DNA of 64,000 nt, from positions 1 to 64,000 of the forward strand of contig JBFFWQ010000019.1 in assembly GCA_041570195.1 (NCBI GenBank), written 5' to 3'. The translations under genes were made by a program, and so were the position numbers. Source of the stretch: UBA11865 sp041570195 (GTDB lineage Bacteria > Chloroflexota > Anaerolineae > Promineifilales > Promineifilaceae). Shown here piece after piece: positions 23,358-31,625 of the stretch (position 1 is its first letter; each line of letters begins with the position of its first letter). The notes under the pieces are model-generated. The model saw only the letters and a program-made list of their open reading frames with translations, had not been told where the DNA came from and made no database searches.

Positions 23358-24953
23358 TCATATCTTGAAGCGCTGGCGAAGGCTGGCAACGATTTGCTGC
23401 AGTTCAGCGACCCCGAACAATAACGATGCGCCAAGATAAGTCAAAGCGCCGGCCAGGCTGGCAACGGCAAGCTGCCAGAAAACGGCCGCTTCGGAGAGTT
23501 GGTCGAAAACAATCCAGGTGACGCCGGCCATCAACAGGCTGGCCAAAACCATGCGCCACAGGCCGTCTAAAAGCCGCCGGCCGTCCAGACCACCCATCTT
23601 TCGGCGCAGGAGCCATAGTAAAAGGACTAATTCGAGTAGGGTCGAAATAGTATAGCCCAGGGCCAGCCCGCCCAGGCCTAACCAATCCAGCGCCGGAAAA
23701 AGCGTCCTGCCGAGCCAGAGGCCCAAGACCCACATGGCGATCAACTGGAGCATGCCGATCAAGACTGGCGTCCAGGTGTCCTCCATGGCATAGAAAGCTC
23801 GCGAAATGATTTCAATGGCCGCCAGGCCGATCAAGCTCAGCGCATAAAAGAGCAGAGCCCAGGCTACGAAGTCAGTCGCCGTTGCATCAAACCGGCCGCG
23901 CTCAAACAAAACAGTCACGATAGGCACTCGCAACAGCATGAGCAGGATGGCGGCCGGTAGACTGAAATAGAATATCAGCCTCAGTGTATCGGCGATGATG
24001 CGGCGCATCTCATCCAAAGCGGAGCGGGCGGCCAGCGTGGCGAATGTCGGAAAGGCGGCGATGGCCAACGCCTGACCGATGACGCCCTGGGGCATGATCA
24101 TGATGCGCCAGGCAAGACCCAGGGCAGGGATACTGCCGATGACCATCGATTGGGCCATGAACTGGATGAGCAAGTGGTTCAGTTGGCCAAAAGAAAGGCC
24201 CAGGACCCTGGGCGCCATCAGCCGCAGCACTTGCAGCACGCCCGGATCACGCAATGTAAAGATAAAGGTGTAATGAGCCCTCTTCGCATACAGGCCGGGT
24301 ATTTGAACCAGCAAGTGGCCCAGAGAGCCGACGACCGTGCCGATGGCCAGGCCCATTACATTAGGTGCGAAAGCGATCGCTCCGGCGATGATGCCCAGGT
24401 TGTAGATGATAGGGGATATGGCCGGCAATAGGAAGTGTTGCCGGGCGTTAAGGGCGGCCATCACCACGCCGCTGATCCCGAATATGATGGGTGAAATGAG
24501 CATGACCCGCATCAAGCGAACCGTTAAGTCCAGCAGCGCTGGATCCTCGGCCATCAAGTCGGCGTAAAAGAAGCTGATGATTTGGGGGGCGAATATGGCT
24601 ACCAGGCCGGCGACGAGGGTGATGACGATAGTAACCAGATTGATGACGGCCGAAAAGAGCTGCCAACCGCCGGCCTCGTCGTCACGAACAAAGTAAGCTG
24701 AGAAGGTGGGGATAAATGCTGAGCCCAGTGCGCCGCCGGCAATGATGAGGAAAATAGTTTCTGGGAAGCGGCTGGCGATGAAATAGGCGTTGGCCTCAAT
24801 CGTGGAGACGCCGAAGTAGTAGTTGATGACGACATCGCGAACGATGCCCAACAAACGGCTGACGGCGAAGGCTACGCCGACGATGGCCGCGGCCTGAATG
24901 ATGCGGGTGCGGTTGCTGGCCGAGGAATCCGTCCCGGTATCTGGCGATGCCAT
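23358..24953 (-). CDS. murJ: Lipid II flippase MurJ
   Basis: 531 residues with about 14 hydrophobic helices, the usual MurJ (MviN, MOP superfamily) size. MurJ moves lipid-linked peptidoglycan precursor across the cytoplasmic membrane. Family hallmarks are VSRLLGIVRDVVINYYFG near 31-48 (matching the conserved SR-GF-RD segment), ASRFPETIF and GGALGSAFIPTF near 60-82, and a second basic helix start LERGRFDATAT (about 350-359). The presence of murJ indicates a peptidoglycan-synthesising cell. The ATG lies 31 nt downstream, in transcription order, of a strong terminator-like hairpin in its own leader. That arrangement suggests attenuation or an upstream small RNA. Confidence 0.95.
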   Translation of the reverse strand: MASPDTGTDSSASNRTRIIQAAAIVGVAFAVSRLLGIVRDVVINYYFGVSTIEANAYFIASRFPETIFLIIAGGALGSAFIPTFSAYFVRDDEAGGWQLFSAVINLVTIVITLVAGLVAIFAPQIISFFYADLMAEDPALLDLTVRLMRVMLISPIIFGISGVVMAALNARQHFLLPAISPIIYNLGIIAGAIAFAPNVMGLAIGTVVGSLGHLLVQIPGLYAKRAHYTFIFTLRDPGVLQVLRLMAPRVLGLSFGQLNHLLIQFMAQSMVIGSIPALGLAWRIMIMPQGVIGQALAIAAFPTFATLAARSALDEMRRIIADTLRLIFYFSLPAAILLMLLRVPIVTVLFERGRFDATATDFVAWALLFYALSLIGLAAIEIISRAFYAMEDTWTPVLIGMLQLIAMWVLGLWLGRTLFPALDWLGLGGLALGYTISTLLELVLLLWLLRRKMGGLDGRRLLDGLWRMVLASLLMAGVTWIVFDQLSEAAVFWQLAVASLAGALTYLGASLLFGVAELQQIVASLRQRFKI

Positions 24954-24984
24954 AGAGGTGGATTATACGTCCGAACAAGACAAC

Positions 24985-25017
24985 AAAAAAAGCGGGCCGG
25001 TCATCGACCGGCCCGCT
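24985..25017 (-). terminator. Intrinsic terminator in the murJ leader
   Basis: A 12-bp perfect stem (24991-25002 with 25006-25017, loop ATC) is followed on the - strand by a T6-7 tract (24985-24991). It is oriented to stop transcription moving towards murJ, yet no - strand gene lies upstream of it. It may end a small RNA or act as an attenuator. Confidence 0.85.
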
Positions 25018-25028
25018 GTGTTTTCAGT

Positions 25029-25058
25029 GAGAGTCAGGGACGCCGAACCCTGACTCTC
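25029..25058. other. Second hairpin of the murJ/glycosyltransferase spacer
   Basis: An 11-bp perfect stem (25029-25039 with 25048-25058), 8-nt loop. On the - strand it comes just before the terminator, and a CTCCTCCTTTT tract resembling anti-Shine-Dalgarno sequence precedes it. Read on + that tract is AAAAGGAGGAG with no start codon behind it. Confidence 0.75.
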
Positions 25059-25178
25059 GTTAAAAGGAGGAGAAGAAGAGATTTAACCGTACTTGTGTCT
25101 CTTAGAACCTATTCTATGACAGGCTGTTGTAGCTGGCTGTACGGCCAACCATCGCCGTTCCTACGCAAAACCTACGCT

Positions 25179-25194
25179 TGTGAATTATTTCACA
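25179..25194. promoter_or_regulatory. CRP/FNR-type operator
   Basis: TGTGAATTATTTCACA is an exact TGTGA-N6-TCACA, the consensus of CRP-family regulators. A TTGACA hexamer follows at 25196-25201. It sits in the 302-nt divergent region between murJ and the GT39-like gene, so it could serve either or both. Confidence 0.6.
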
Positions 25195-25255
25195 TTTGAC
25201 ATAAGACAATAGTCCTATTTCGACCAATTTGAAGCCTGTCGCTAAAATCAGGCCC

Positions 25256-28093
25256 ATGAATCGTCGCCTGGCTCTGTCGATTATGGTCCTATGCCTGCTG
25301 CTGGCGGCCGCGCTGCGGCTACCGGAGCTGGCGTCGACTCCCCCTGGCCTGCATTACGACGAAGCGGCCAATGGCGTGTTGGCCAGCGAAATTGGTCTGA
25401 GGGGCGAGCGTCCGGTATTCATAGCCAGCTACACCGGCAAGGAAGTTCTGTTCTTTTATCTTGCCGCCGCTGTCATGCAAGTCGCCGGTGATTCAGTGTT
25501 TGCTCTGCGGTTGACGGCGGCCTTCCTTGGATTGCTCACCGTGGCGGCCACGTATTGGTTGGGCCGGATGCTGTTGGCCGATCGGCGCGTCGCGCTGCTG
25601 GCGGCTGCCTTGTTGGCCGTCAGTTTTTGGCATGTTCTCTTTAGTCGACTGGGATTTCGGGCTATCAGCCAGCCGCTGCTGCAGGCGCTAGTCGTCGGCG
25701 CCTTGTTTGCCGGAGTGCGGCAACCGAATTGGCGGCGAAGCTGGCCTTGGCTGCTCCTGGCCGGCGTGGCGCTGGGTCTGACGGCATACACATATCTTGC
25801 CGCGCGCTTCTTTCCGATCGCCTTACTGCTCGGGCTACTACCATTACTGTTTGGTAGCGAATCCGTTCGCCTGAGGCTGAAACAGTTAGCCCTCTTCTTC
25901 ATCGTCGGATTCGTCGCGCTGGCACCCCTGGCCCTGTACTTCGCCAATAATCCGGACACATTCTGGGTTCGGGCCGGCCAAGTGCTGCCCGAGGGAAGCC
26001 GCTTGCCGGCCTTACTCGAGAGCTATGGTAGATCGTTGGCCGCTCTCTTCCTCGACGGCGATCCTTATTGGCGATTCAACATCCCCGGACGGCCACTGTT
26101 CTATCCATTATGGGCCGTGTTGTTGATCGCCGGCTGGTTGTATGCGGCCTTGCGCTGGTTCAAACAGCCGGTCGATTGGCGCCGGTCGGCCTATCTGCTG
26201 CTGGCGGTCATGCCGCTGGTTATGGTGTTGCCTGAAGCCTTGGCGATAGGTGAGATTGTACCCAGTAACCTGCGGGCTGTCGGCCTGCTGCCTTTCATCT
26301 ACATTTTGCCGGCCTTGGGCTTCTTGCTGCTCGTACGAATCGCGGGCCGGATCTGGCGGGCTGTACCATTCGCGGGCGGCCGGGTGCGCCTGGCCATATC
26401 GGGGCTGGCCAGCAAGCGGCCGGCGCTGTGGGCCTTCTCGGCCATCATGATTCTTTTGGTTGGCGGCGCGACCACCGGCCGGGCGTATTTTGAGGATTGG
26501 GCCACACGGGCCGACGTCTTTTACGAGAGCGACGGAGACCTGGTCGCCGTGTCCGATTACCTCGACACGGCCGATTTGGCCGGCAAAAGCGCTTATGTGG
26601 CGGCGCTGCACTATCGCCACCCAACGATGGCCTTCCTCAGCGAAGGTTATGATCAACTCAAGTGGTTGCCAGAGGGGCAGGCCCTGGTCTTTCGAAGTGA
26701 TGAGCCGGCCCTCTACATCTACCCGCATAATAGCCCTCCTCCTGAATGGGCGACGAGATTCCTGCCTGCAGAACCGGCCGTTGAAGGACCGGCCGGTCCT
26801 GACGGCCGGCCGACATTCCTGGCGTATGAATTGACGGGGCTGCCGGAGCTTGCGCCGGCTTACATGGTCAATGCCAATTTCACCGACCAGGTGACCCTTG
26901 TAGGTTATGAGATCGGGCAACCGGACTCTGGGGAAACGTTATCCCTGACCCTGTATTGGCGGGTGCAGAGGCCGCCGGCGGGCAACTTGATGCCATTCGT
27001 GCATCTGGAGGATGCCTGGGGGTATCGCTGGGGCCAGGTGGAGAGTATTGCGTACCCGGCTGATCAGTGGCAGCCGGATGATATCGTCGTTCAGCAGGTT
27101 GAGGCGCCGTTACGAAGCGGCATGCCGCCGGGATACTATGATCTGCGCGTCGGCATCTTCGACGCCGACAACGGCCAACCGTTGCCACTGCTTGACGAAG
27201 GCGGCCGTTATGCGGGCAACGCGTTGACCATCGAGGACGTGTCTATCTTCCCCACCTGGCCGGTAGAGGATCTGCCCATGCCGGGGAATGTGCTGGATAT
27301 GCAGGTTAATCCGAATTTACGCTTGCTGGGTTATGAGAGGGCCGAGCAGAGGGTAACGGCCGGCGCCCCGTTCTGGCTGTCCTTATGGTGGGCCGCCGAT
27401 GGCCCGCTGCAACCCATGTCGACCAGGCTGTCACTCATCGGGGCAAACAATAGCGGCCGGATCGTGTTGGATACGCCGCCGGCCCGCGGCACGTTTCCCT
27501 TCGAGACCTGGACGACACCAACTTTCGTCATCGATCACATGACGCCCAGGGTACCGGTCGATTTGCCGCCAGGCGACTATATCGTGGCCATGCGCTTGCT
27601 GGACGGAGGTGACCAGGGCGTGCTGGAGGCCGATCTGGGTCCGTTGACGGTTGAGCCATCCAACCGCTTATTTGATCCACCCAGGACGCAGTTTCCCCTG
27701 CGAGCAACCTTTGGCGGTGAAATCGAATTACTTGGCTACGATCTACGGTCGGTTGAGCCAGGCAAAGCAGAGCTGTCCCTGGTGTGGCAAGCCGCCAGCG
27801 AACCGGCCGATAGCTACACGGTCTTCGTCCATGTGCTGGATCCCGAGGGTGTTTGTTGCGCCTGGCAAGAGGACATGATACCCGGCCAGGGCGCCCAGCC
27901 CACAGACCAATGGCTGGCCGGGGAAGTCGTGGTCGATAATTACCTTATAGAGATGCCACAAGATGCGGCCGCCGGCGCCTACCCCATCGAAGTTGGCCTT
28001 TACCGGCCGCAAAACGGACAGCGACTGCTGGTTACTATTCCGGGTCTGCGGGATAATGATGTGCTTTACCTGCGACCCATAGAGATGGAGTAG
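25256..28093 (+). CDS. GT-C glycosyltransferase (GT39-like) with three C-terminal beta-sandwich repeats
   Basis: 945 residues from ATG 25256; a TTG at 25229 would add nine. Residues about 5-420 are a polytopic GT-C fold with the catalytic acidic pair in GLHYDEAANG (Asp35, Glu36), as in ArnT/PMT-like enzymes that use polyprenyl-phosphate sugars outside the membrane. A soluble domain follows, then three related modules starting near 547, 690 and 825. Each opens with LVGYE or LLGYD/E and holds a SL-W strand; the first and third also have FVHxxD, and PxG-Y turns recur. The tails should be extracytoplasmic and may bind glycans. It is followed after 25 nt by the YihY/BrkB gene. Confidence 0.85.
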   Translation: MNRRLALSIMVLCLLLAAALRLPELASTPPGLHYDEAANGVLASEIGLRGERPVFIASYTGKEVLFFYLAAAVMQVAGDSVFALRLTAAFLGLLTVAATYWLGRMLLADRRVALLAAALLAVSFWHVLFSRLGFRAISQPLLQALVVGALFAGVRQPNWRRSWPWLLLAGVALGLTAYTYLAARFFPIALLLGLLPLLFGSESVRLRLKQLALFFIVGFVALAPLALYFANNPDTFWVRAGQVLPEGSRLPALLESYGRSLAALFLDGDPYWRFNIPGRPLFYPLWAVLLIAGWLYAALRWFKQPVDWRRSAYLLLAVMPLVMVLPEALAIGEIVPSNLRAVGLLPFIYILPALGFLLLVRIAGRIWRAVPFAGGRVRLAISGLASKRPALWAFSAIMILLVGGATTGRAYFEDWATRADVFYESDGDLVAVSDYLDTADLAGKSAYVAALHYRHPTMAFLSEGYDQLKWLPEGQALVFRSDEPALYIYPHNSPPPEWATRFLPAEPAVEGPAGPDGRPTFLAYELTGLPELAPAYMVNANFTDQVTLVGYEIGQPDSGETLSLTLYWRVQRPPAGNLMPFVHLEDAWGYRWGQVESIAYPADQWQPDDIVVQQVEAPLRSGMPPGYYDLRVGIFDADNGQPLPLLDEGGRYAGNALTIEDVSIFPTWPVEDLPMPGNVLDMQVNPNLRLLGYERAEQRVTAGAPFWLSLWWAADGPLQPMSTRLSLIGANNSGRIVLDTPPARGTFPFETWTTPTFVIDHMTPRVPVDLPPGDYIVAMRLLDGGDQGVLEADLGPLTVEPSNRLFDPPRTQFPLRATFGGEIELLGYDLRSVEPGKAELSLVWQAASEPADSYTVFVHVLDPEGVCCAWQEDMIPGQGAQPTDQWLAGEVVVDNYLIEMPQDAAAGAYPIEVGLYRPQNGQRLLVTIPGLRDNDVLYLRPIEME

Positions 28094-28118
28094 TGGCCTG
28101 TGTTGGCGGCCGGAACGA

Positions 28119-29009
28119 ATGATTTCACGACTTGAGGACAGAGGCCGGCACGGCATGGCCTGGCTGGATCGGCAGACGGATGGCTGGTTTGTGCTGTTTT
28201 TCGAGGCCCTTCGTGATGTGCTGTCTTTCAAGTCTTCGTTGTACGGGGCGGCCACCGCTTATTTCGCCCTTTTTTCGATCTTCCCGCTTATCTTATTGAC
28301 GATCGGCATCGCCAGCTTCTGGCTGGACCCGCAGACGACATGGCAAGAAATCTTGTCGCGGCTGGAGTTTGTGGTGCCGGCCCTGGACGATCTGCTGGGC
28401 AATTACCTGGACCAGATGGCGGCCTCACTCGGGGCTATTACCCGCCTTTCGGCCGTGGCCCTGGTCTGGTCCGCCTCGTCTATCATCTACATGTTTACCC
28501 GGGCAATGGATGATCTTTGGGAAGGGGTTATGGTCCGGCCGGCCTGGCGCCATCGGGCCGTGGCCATCGTGGTCACTCTGGCCACCGCGGCGCTTTTGCT
28601 GCTGGGCTCTATAGCCTGGGGCGTGGTCGTCCCGGTGGTGAACAGTTTCGTGCCGGATCAAATCATTCGCGTTTCGCCGTATCTAAGTGTCCTGAGCAGC
28701 GGTCTGCTCAACGTGGCGTTGTTCGCCCTACTCTACTATATGCTGCCCAATATGCGCATGCAGTGGACTGACGTGATATTGGGAGCTATCGTTGCCGGTC
28801 TCTTGTGGGAGGTGGCCAAGTGGGCGTTCCTCTTCTTCGTGACCAATTACCTGACGGCTTCCAACCTGGTCTATGGTTCGATGACGACAATCATCGTCTT
28901 TCTAACCTGGGCTTATATCAGCAGTCTCATTTTTCTTTTTGGCGGTCATCTGAACGTGCGCTATAAGCGGCGACGACAACGCCAACGAGAAGAGGCAGTA
29001 AAAATGTAA
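28119..29009 (+). CDS. YihY/BrkB (UPF0761) family membrane protein
   Basis: 296 residues, six or so hydrophobic helices, the standard size for this family. Signatures are the N-terminal AATAYFALFSIFPLILL (about 45-61), the central ARxxDDLW-type helix end MFTRAMDDLWEG (about 125-136) and the C-terminal YGSMTTIIVFLTWAYISSLIFL with GGHLN. Once called ribonuclease BN by mistake, the family has no proven biochemical role. The basic tail RYKRRRQRQREE should be cytoplasmic. Its last 83 nt overlap the convergent MptB-like gene. Confidence 0.92.
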   Translation: MISRLEDRGRHGMAWLDRQTDGWFVLFFEALRDVLSFKSSLYGAATAYFALFSIFPLILLTIGIASFWLDPQTTWQEILSRLEFVVPALDDLLGNYLDQMAASLGAITRLSAVALVWSASSIIYMFTRAMDDLWEGVMVRPAWRHRAVAIVVTLATAALLLLGSIAWGVVVPVVNSFVPDQIIRVSPYLSVLSSGLLNVALFALLYYMLPNMRMQWTDVILGAIVAGLLWEVAKWAFLFFVTNYLTASNLVYGSMTTIIVFLTWAYISSLIFLFGGHLNVRYKRRRQRQREEAVKM

Positions 29010-30432
29010 AGGCGATGCCTGCTCGATGGGCGCGCAGATGTGAATTACCCAGTAGTTCGGTTCGTATCTGGCCGTAGATGAGCACCGATAATTGGCTGGT
29101 CAGAAGTATGGTTAGTCCGGCCGCCAGCCGGCCCTTTGAGGCGCCGTCGGCATCGGCCGAGCGGCCGCGATCGAGCACCAGCCAGGGAAAGGGCCAGGCA
29201 GTGTACCAGATGCGAAAACGAAAGGCCTGGAGGATGTAGCCGGCGAAGATATCGGCTGCGGCGCGCAGTGGGGATCGGCCGCGCCAGGTCAGCCATGCCA
29301 ACCAAATACCGAAGATCAGGAATACACCTGTGAACAGGCGAATGGACGTCGAAACCGGCGGATCGAAGCCGGCCTCACGCGCCTCCAAGATGAAGAGCGC
29401 CAGGGGAGTGAAGCCGCCGCCGGATGTGGCCTCGCCCAACAGCCGCTGAACCAGGTCCAGTGGCGAGCCAAAAGGTAAAAAAGCCAACCAAAGTAGGACC
29501 AAAGCGCTGATTCCGGTGAGGAACAAATAACGAAGCCTGGCTCGCCGGCCGGGCAAAAGACGCCAACCGGCCAGGAAGAAATAAGGCAGGGGCAAAAGGC
29601 CGATGGGCTTGGTCAGGGGCGCCAGCAACATGACGATCAAACCAATCAACGTTTGGCCACGGATCATGAGCCACCAGCCTAGCAGTAACCAGAGCAGCAT
29701 GAGGCTATCGTTGTGGCCGTCCATGGCGAAGGTAAGCAGCAAGGCCGGATTCCAGGCCCAGAGCAGGGTCAGCGCCGAACGTTTGGCGGGCGCGACATCG
29801 TTCATGGCCAGCCAGATGAGCAAGCCGCAGGCCAAGAAGGCCAGGGCCGCGATACCCTTAAAGGTAACTAATCCGACCGCCAGGTTATCGGACGTGACTT
29901 GCGTAGTGGTGCCGGCAGTCAGTTCCCAGATTGGCCCGTAAGGCGATGTCTCGTTGGCCCATTCACCGGCCAGGAGTGCGAAGGATTCTTCCTCCAGTTC
30001 GGCTACCGGTACCAGGAATGGGTTTTGACCATGGACGCTGCTAATCCGGCCGCGAATGAAGTAGCGGTAGACGTCGGTGGCATTGATGGGGAAGGTCGAT
30101 AGCAGTGGTAGACAGAACAGAGCGGCGGTGAACAGGATTAGAACGATCGACAGGCCGGAGTCCAGACGCTGCACCAGGCTGTAGGCCAGCAGGTAAAGCA
30201 GATACAGCGCACCCAGTAGCAAAGCATAGGCGGCCGCCTCGCCCAGGGTGGGGGCCAGGGTGCGCACATCTGGTAAAGGGAATCGATCAAAGAATGGGCT
30301 GAGTGGAAACCAGAGGCGCAGGGCGAAGTACCCGGATAGGCTGAGTCCGGCAAGCAGGATCAACAGGAGGTGAATTCGATGGCGCTGAAGAGGTCGACTC
30401 ACTGGCATCTCGCGCTGTGTTCTATCGAGCAC
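28927..30432 (-). CDS. GT-C mannosyltransferase-like protein (MptA/MptB type)
   Basis: Up to 501 residues (GTG start at 30432; ATG 30408 is an alternative and neither has a good ribosome site). About 12 hydrophobic helices. The GT-C acidic motif is in the first outer loop, NATDVYRYFIRGRISSVHG with Asp120, followed by QNPFLVP and TSPYGPIWEL. This pattern fits polyprenol-phosphomannose-dependent alpha-1,6-mannosyltransferases. It may extend an outer glycolipid or polysaccharide. The 3' end runs 83 nt into the YihY gene on the other strand. Confidence 0.82.
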   Translation of the reverse strand: MLDRTQREMPVSRPLQRHRIHLLLILLAGLSLSGYFALRLWFPLSPFFDRFPLPDVRTLAPTLGEAAAYALLLGALYLLYLLAYSLVQRLDSGLSIVLILFTAALFCLPLLSTFPINATDVYRYFIRGRISSVHGQNPFLVPVAELEEESFALLAGEWANETSPYGPIWELTAGTTTQVTSDNLAVGLVTFKGIAALAFLACGLLIWLAMNDVAPAKRSALTLLWAWNPALLLTFAMDGHNDSLMLLWLLLGWWLMIRGQTLIGLIVMLLAPLTKPIGLLPLPYFFLAGWRLLPGRRARLRYLFLTGISALVLLWLAFLPFGSPLDLVQRLLGEATSGGGFTPLALFILEAREAGFDPPVSTSIRLFTGVFLIFGIWLAWLTWRGRSPLRAAADIFAGYILQAFRFRIWYTAWPFPWLVLDRGRSADADGASKGRLAAGLTILLTSQLSVLIYGQIRTELLGNSHLRAHRAGIAFTFLLPLLVGVVVAAYSARSDDRQKEK

Positions 30433-30496
30433 TAGTCAACGTGGCCTGGCTGCCTGCGACTGACGGCTCACGGCGCAGCTTTCAACTCAAGCACCG

Positions 30497-31426
30497 TCAG
30501 CGGCCGGTGGTCAAAGAGGCCGCGATCTGGCCGGCGATACGCCCGTTGTTCTTCAGCAATGAAACATTGGCTTGAAGGCTGCGCCCGGCAGTGAGCTCGT
30601 TGATCCGGCGCAAGAGCCAGGGCGTGGCCGCCGGGCCGACAATGCCGGCTTCATCGGCTTCCCGGGTGGCCCTGGAGATGGCCGCTTCCGCTTCCGCGGA
30701 ATCGAAGGCGTCGGCGGCCGGTACGGGCACGGCCACCAATAGAGCAGAGTCCAGTTTGAGGGCGCGCCGGGCCTTTATCACGTGGGCTACTTCCTCGGGT
30801 CGATCCAGGCGCATTTCTAAAGAAAGGCCGCTGTTGCGGGAGAAGAAGGCTGGCAGTTCGCCGGCGCCATAACCGATGACCGGCACGCCGTTGGTCTCCA
30901 GCACTTCCAGGGTGAGGGGCAGATCCAGGATTGATTTGGCCCCGCTGCAGACGACGGTCACCGGCGTCCGGCCGAGCTCGCTCAGATCGGCGCTGACGTC
31001 AAAGGGCCGGCCGCGATGAACGCCGCCGATGCCGCCGGTGGCGAACAATTCTATGCCAGCTCGGTGGGCGACGATCATCGTCCCGGCCACGGTAGTCGCG
31101 CCATCTTCGCCACGAGCAACGGCAAAGGCCAGATCGCGGCGGCTGCATTTACGAACAGCGCCGGCCGGCCGAGTGGCCAGGTATTTGAGCTGATCGGTCG
31201 ACAGGCCGACGGTCGGCCGGCCGCCCAGCACGGCCACGGTGGCCGGCAAGGCGCCACCCTGGCGCACCGCGGCTTCCATAGCCAAGGCTGTTTCGACGTT
31301 TTCCGGGTAAGGCAAGCCGTGGGTGATAACCGTGCTCTCCAAAGCCACCACCGGCCGGCCTTCCTTTAGCGCCGCCCTAACCTTGGAATCATAGACGATG
31401 GCATTGTCCATATCGGGCCAAATCAT
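30497..31426 (-). CDS. psuG: Pseudouridine-5'-phosphate glycosidase
   Basis: 309 residues, the full family length. It cleaves the C-C glycosidic bond of pseudouridine 5'-phosphate to uracil and ribose 5-phosphate, with Mn2+, in the cytoplasm. Active-site residues line up with the known E. coli enzyme: Glu30 in ALESTVITHGLPYP, Lys93, Asp147 in the FDVSADL metal loop and the Schiff-base lysine Lys164 in CSGAKSILDLP. GGIGGVHRG is also present. A pseudouridine kinase (psuK) usually accompanies it; none is visible beside it. ATG 31426 is used; ATG 31411 is possible. Confidence 0.96.
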   Translation of the reverse strand: MIWPDMDNAIVYDSKVRAALKEGRPVVALESTVITHGLPYPENVETALAMEAAVRQGGALPATVAVLGGRPTVGLSTDQLKYLATRPAGAVRKCSRRDLAFAVARGEDGATTVAGTMIVAHRAGIELFATGGIGGVHRGRPFDVSADLSELGRTPVTVVCSGAKSILDLPLTLEVLETNGVPVIGYGAGELPAFFSRNSGLSLEMRLDRPEEVAHVIKARRALKLDSALLVAVPVPAADAFDSAEAEAAISRATREADEAGIVGPAATPWLLRRINELTAGRSLQANVSLLKNNGRIAGQIAASLTTGR

Positions 31427-31458
31427 CCATCATTCTGCGCCGAAAATCAAGACCGATA

Positions 31459-31486
31459 TTGACCAATTGGAGGATTTTTATATACT
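31459..31486 (+). promoter_or_regulatory. Sigma70-like promoter of the solute-binding protein gene
   Basis: TTGACC (31459-31464), 16-nt spacer, TATACT (31481-31486), each 5 of 6 to consensus, between the divergent psuG and binding-protein genes. It implies an untranslated leader of about 130 nt. Confidence 0.7.
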
Positions 31487-31625
31487 GGCGCAAGCCTGGG
31501 TCCCTGAGCATCGGTTCGCCGAGTAGTTGGCAGTTCAATGCTGGTTGACAATTCACAGAGATACAGTCGACGCAGGCCCGATTGTCAGTCGAAGTATTGT
31601 AGCTTCACAAAGGAGGCTGGAAGAG

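Noticed and set aside
25058..25200. Small coding gene behind the strong AAAAGGAGGAG tract
   Set aside because: No ATG, GTG or TTG lies at a suitable distance before a stop; better explained as part of the murJ-side leader on the other strand.
26108..26920. Long antisense ORF within the GT39-like gene (270 codons)
   Set aside because: Arg/Gln-rich shadow of a GC-rich membrane-protein gene; no recognisable domain.
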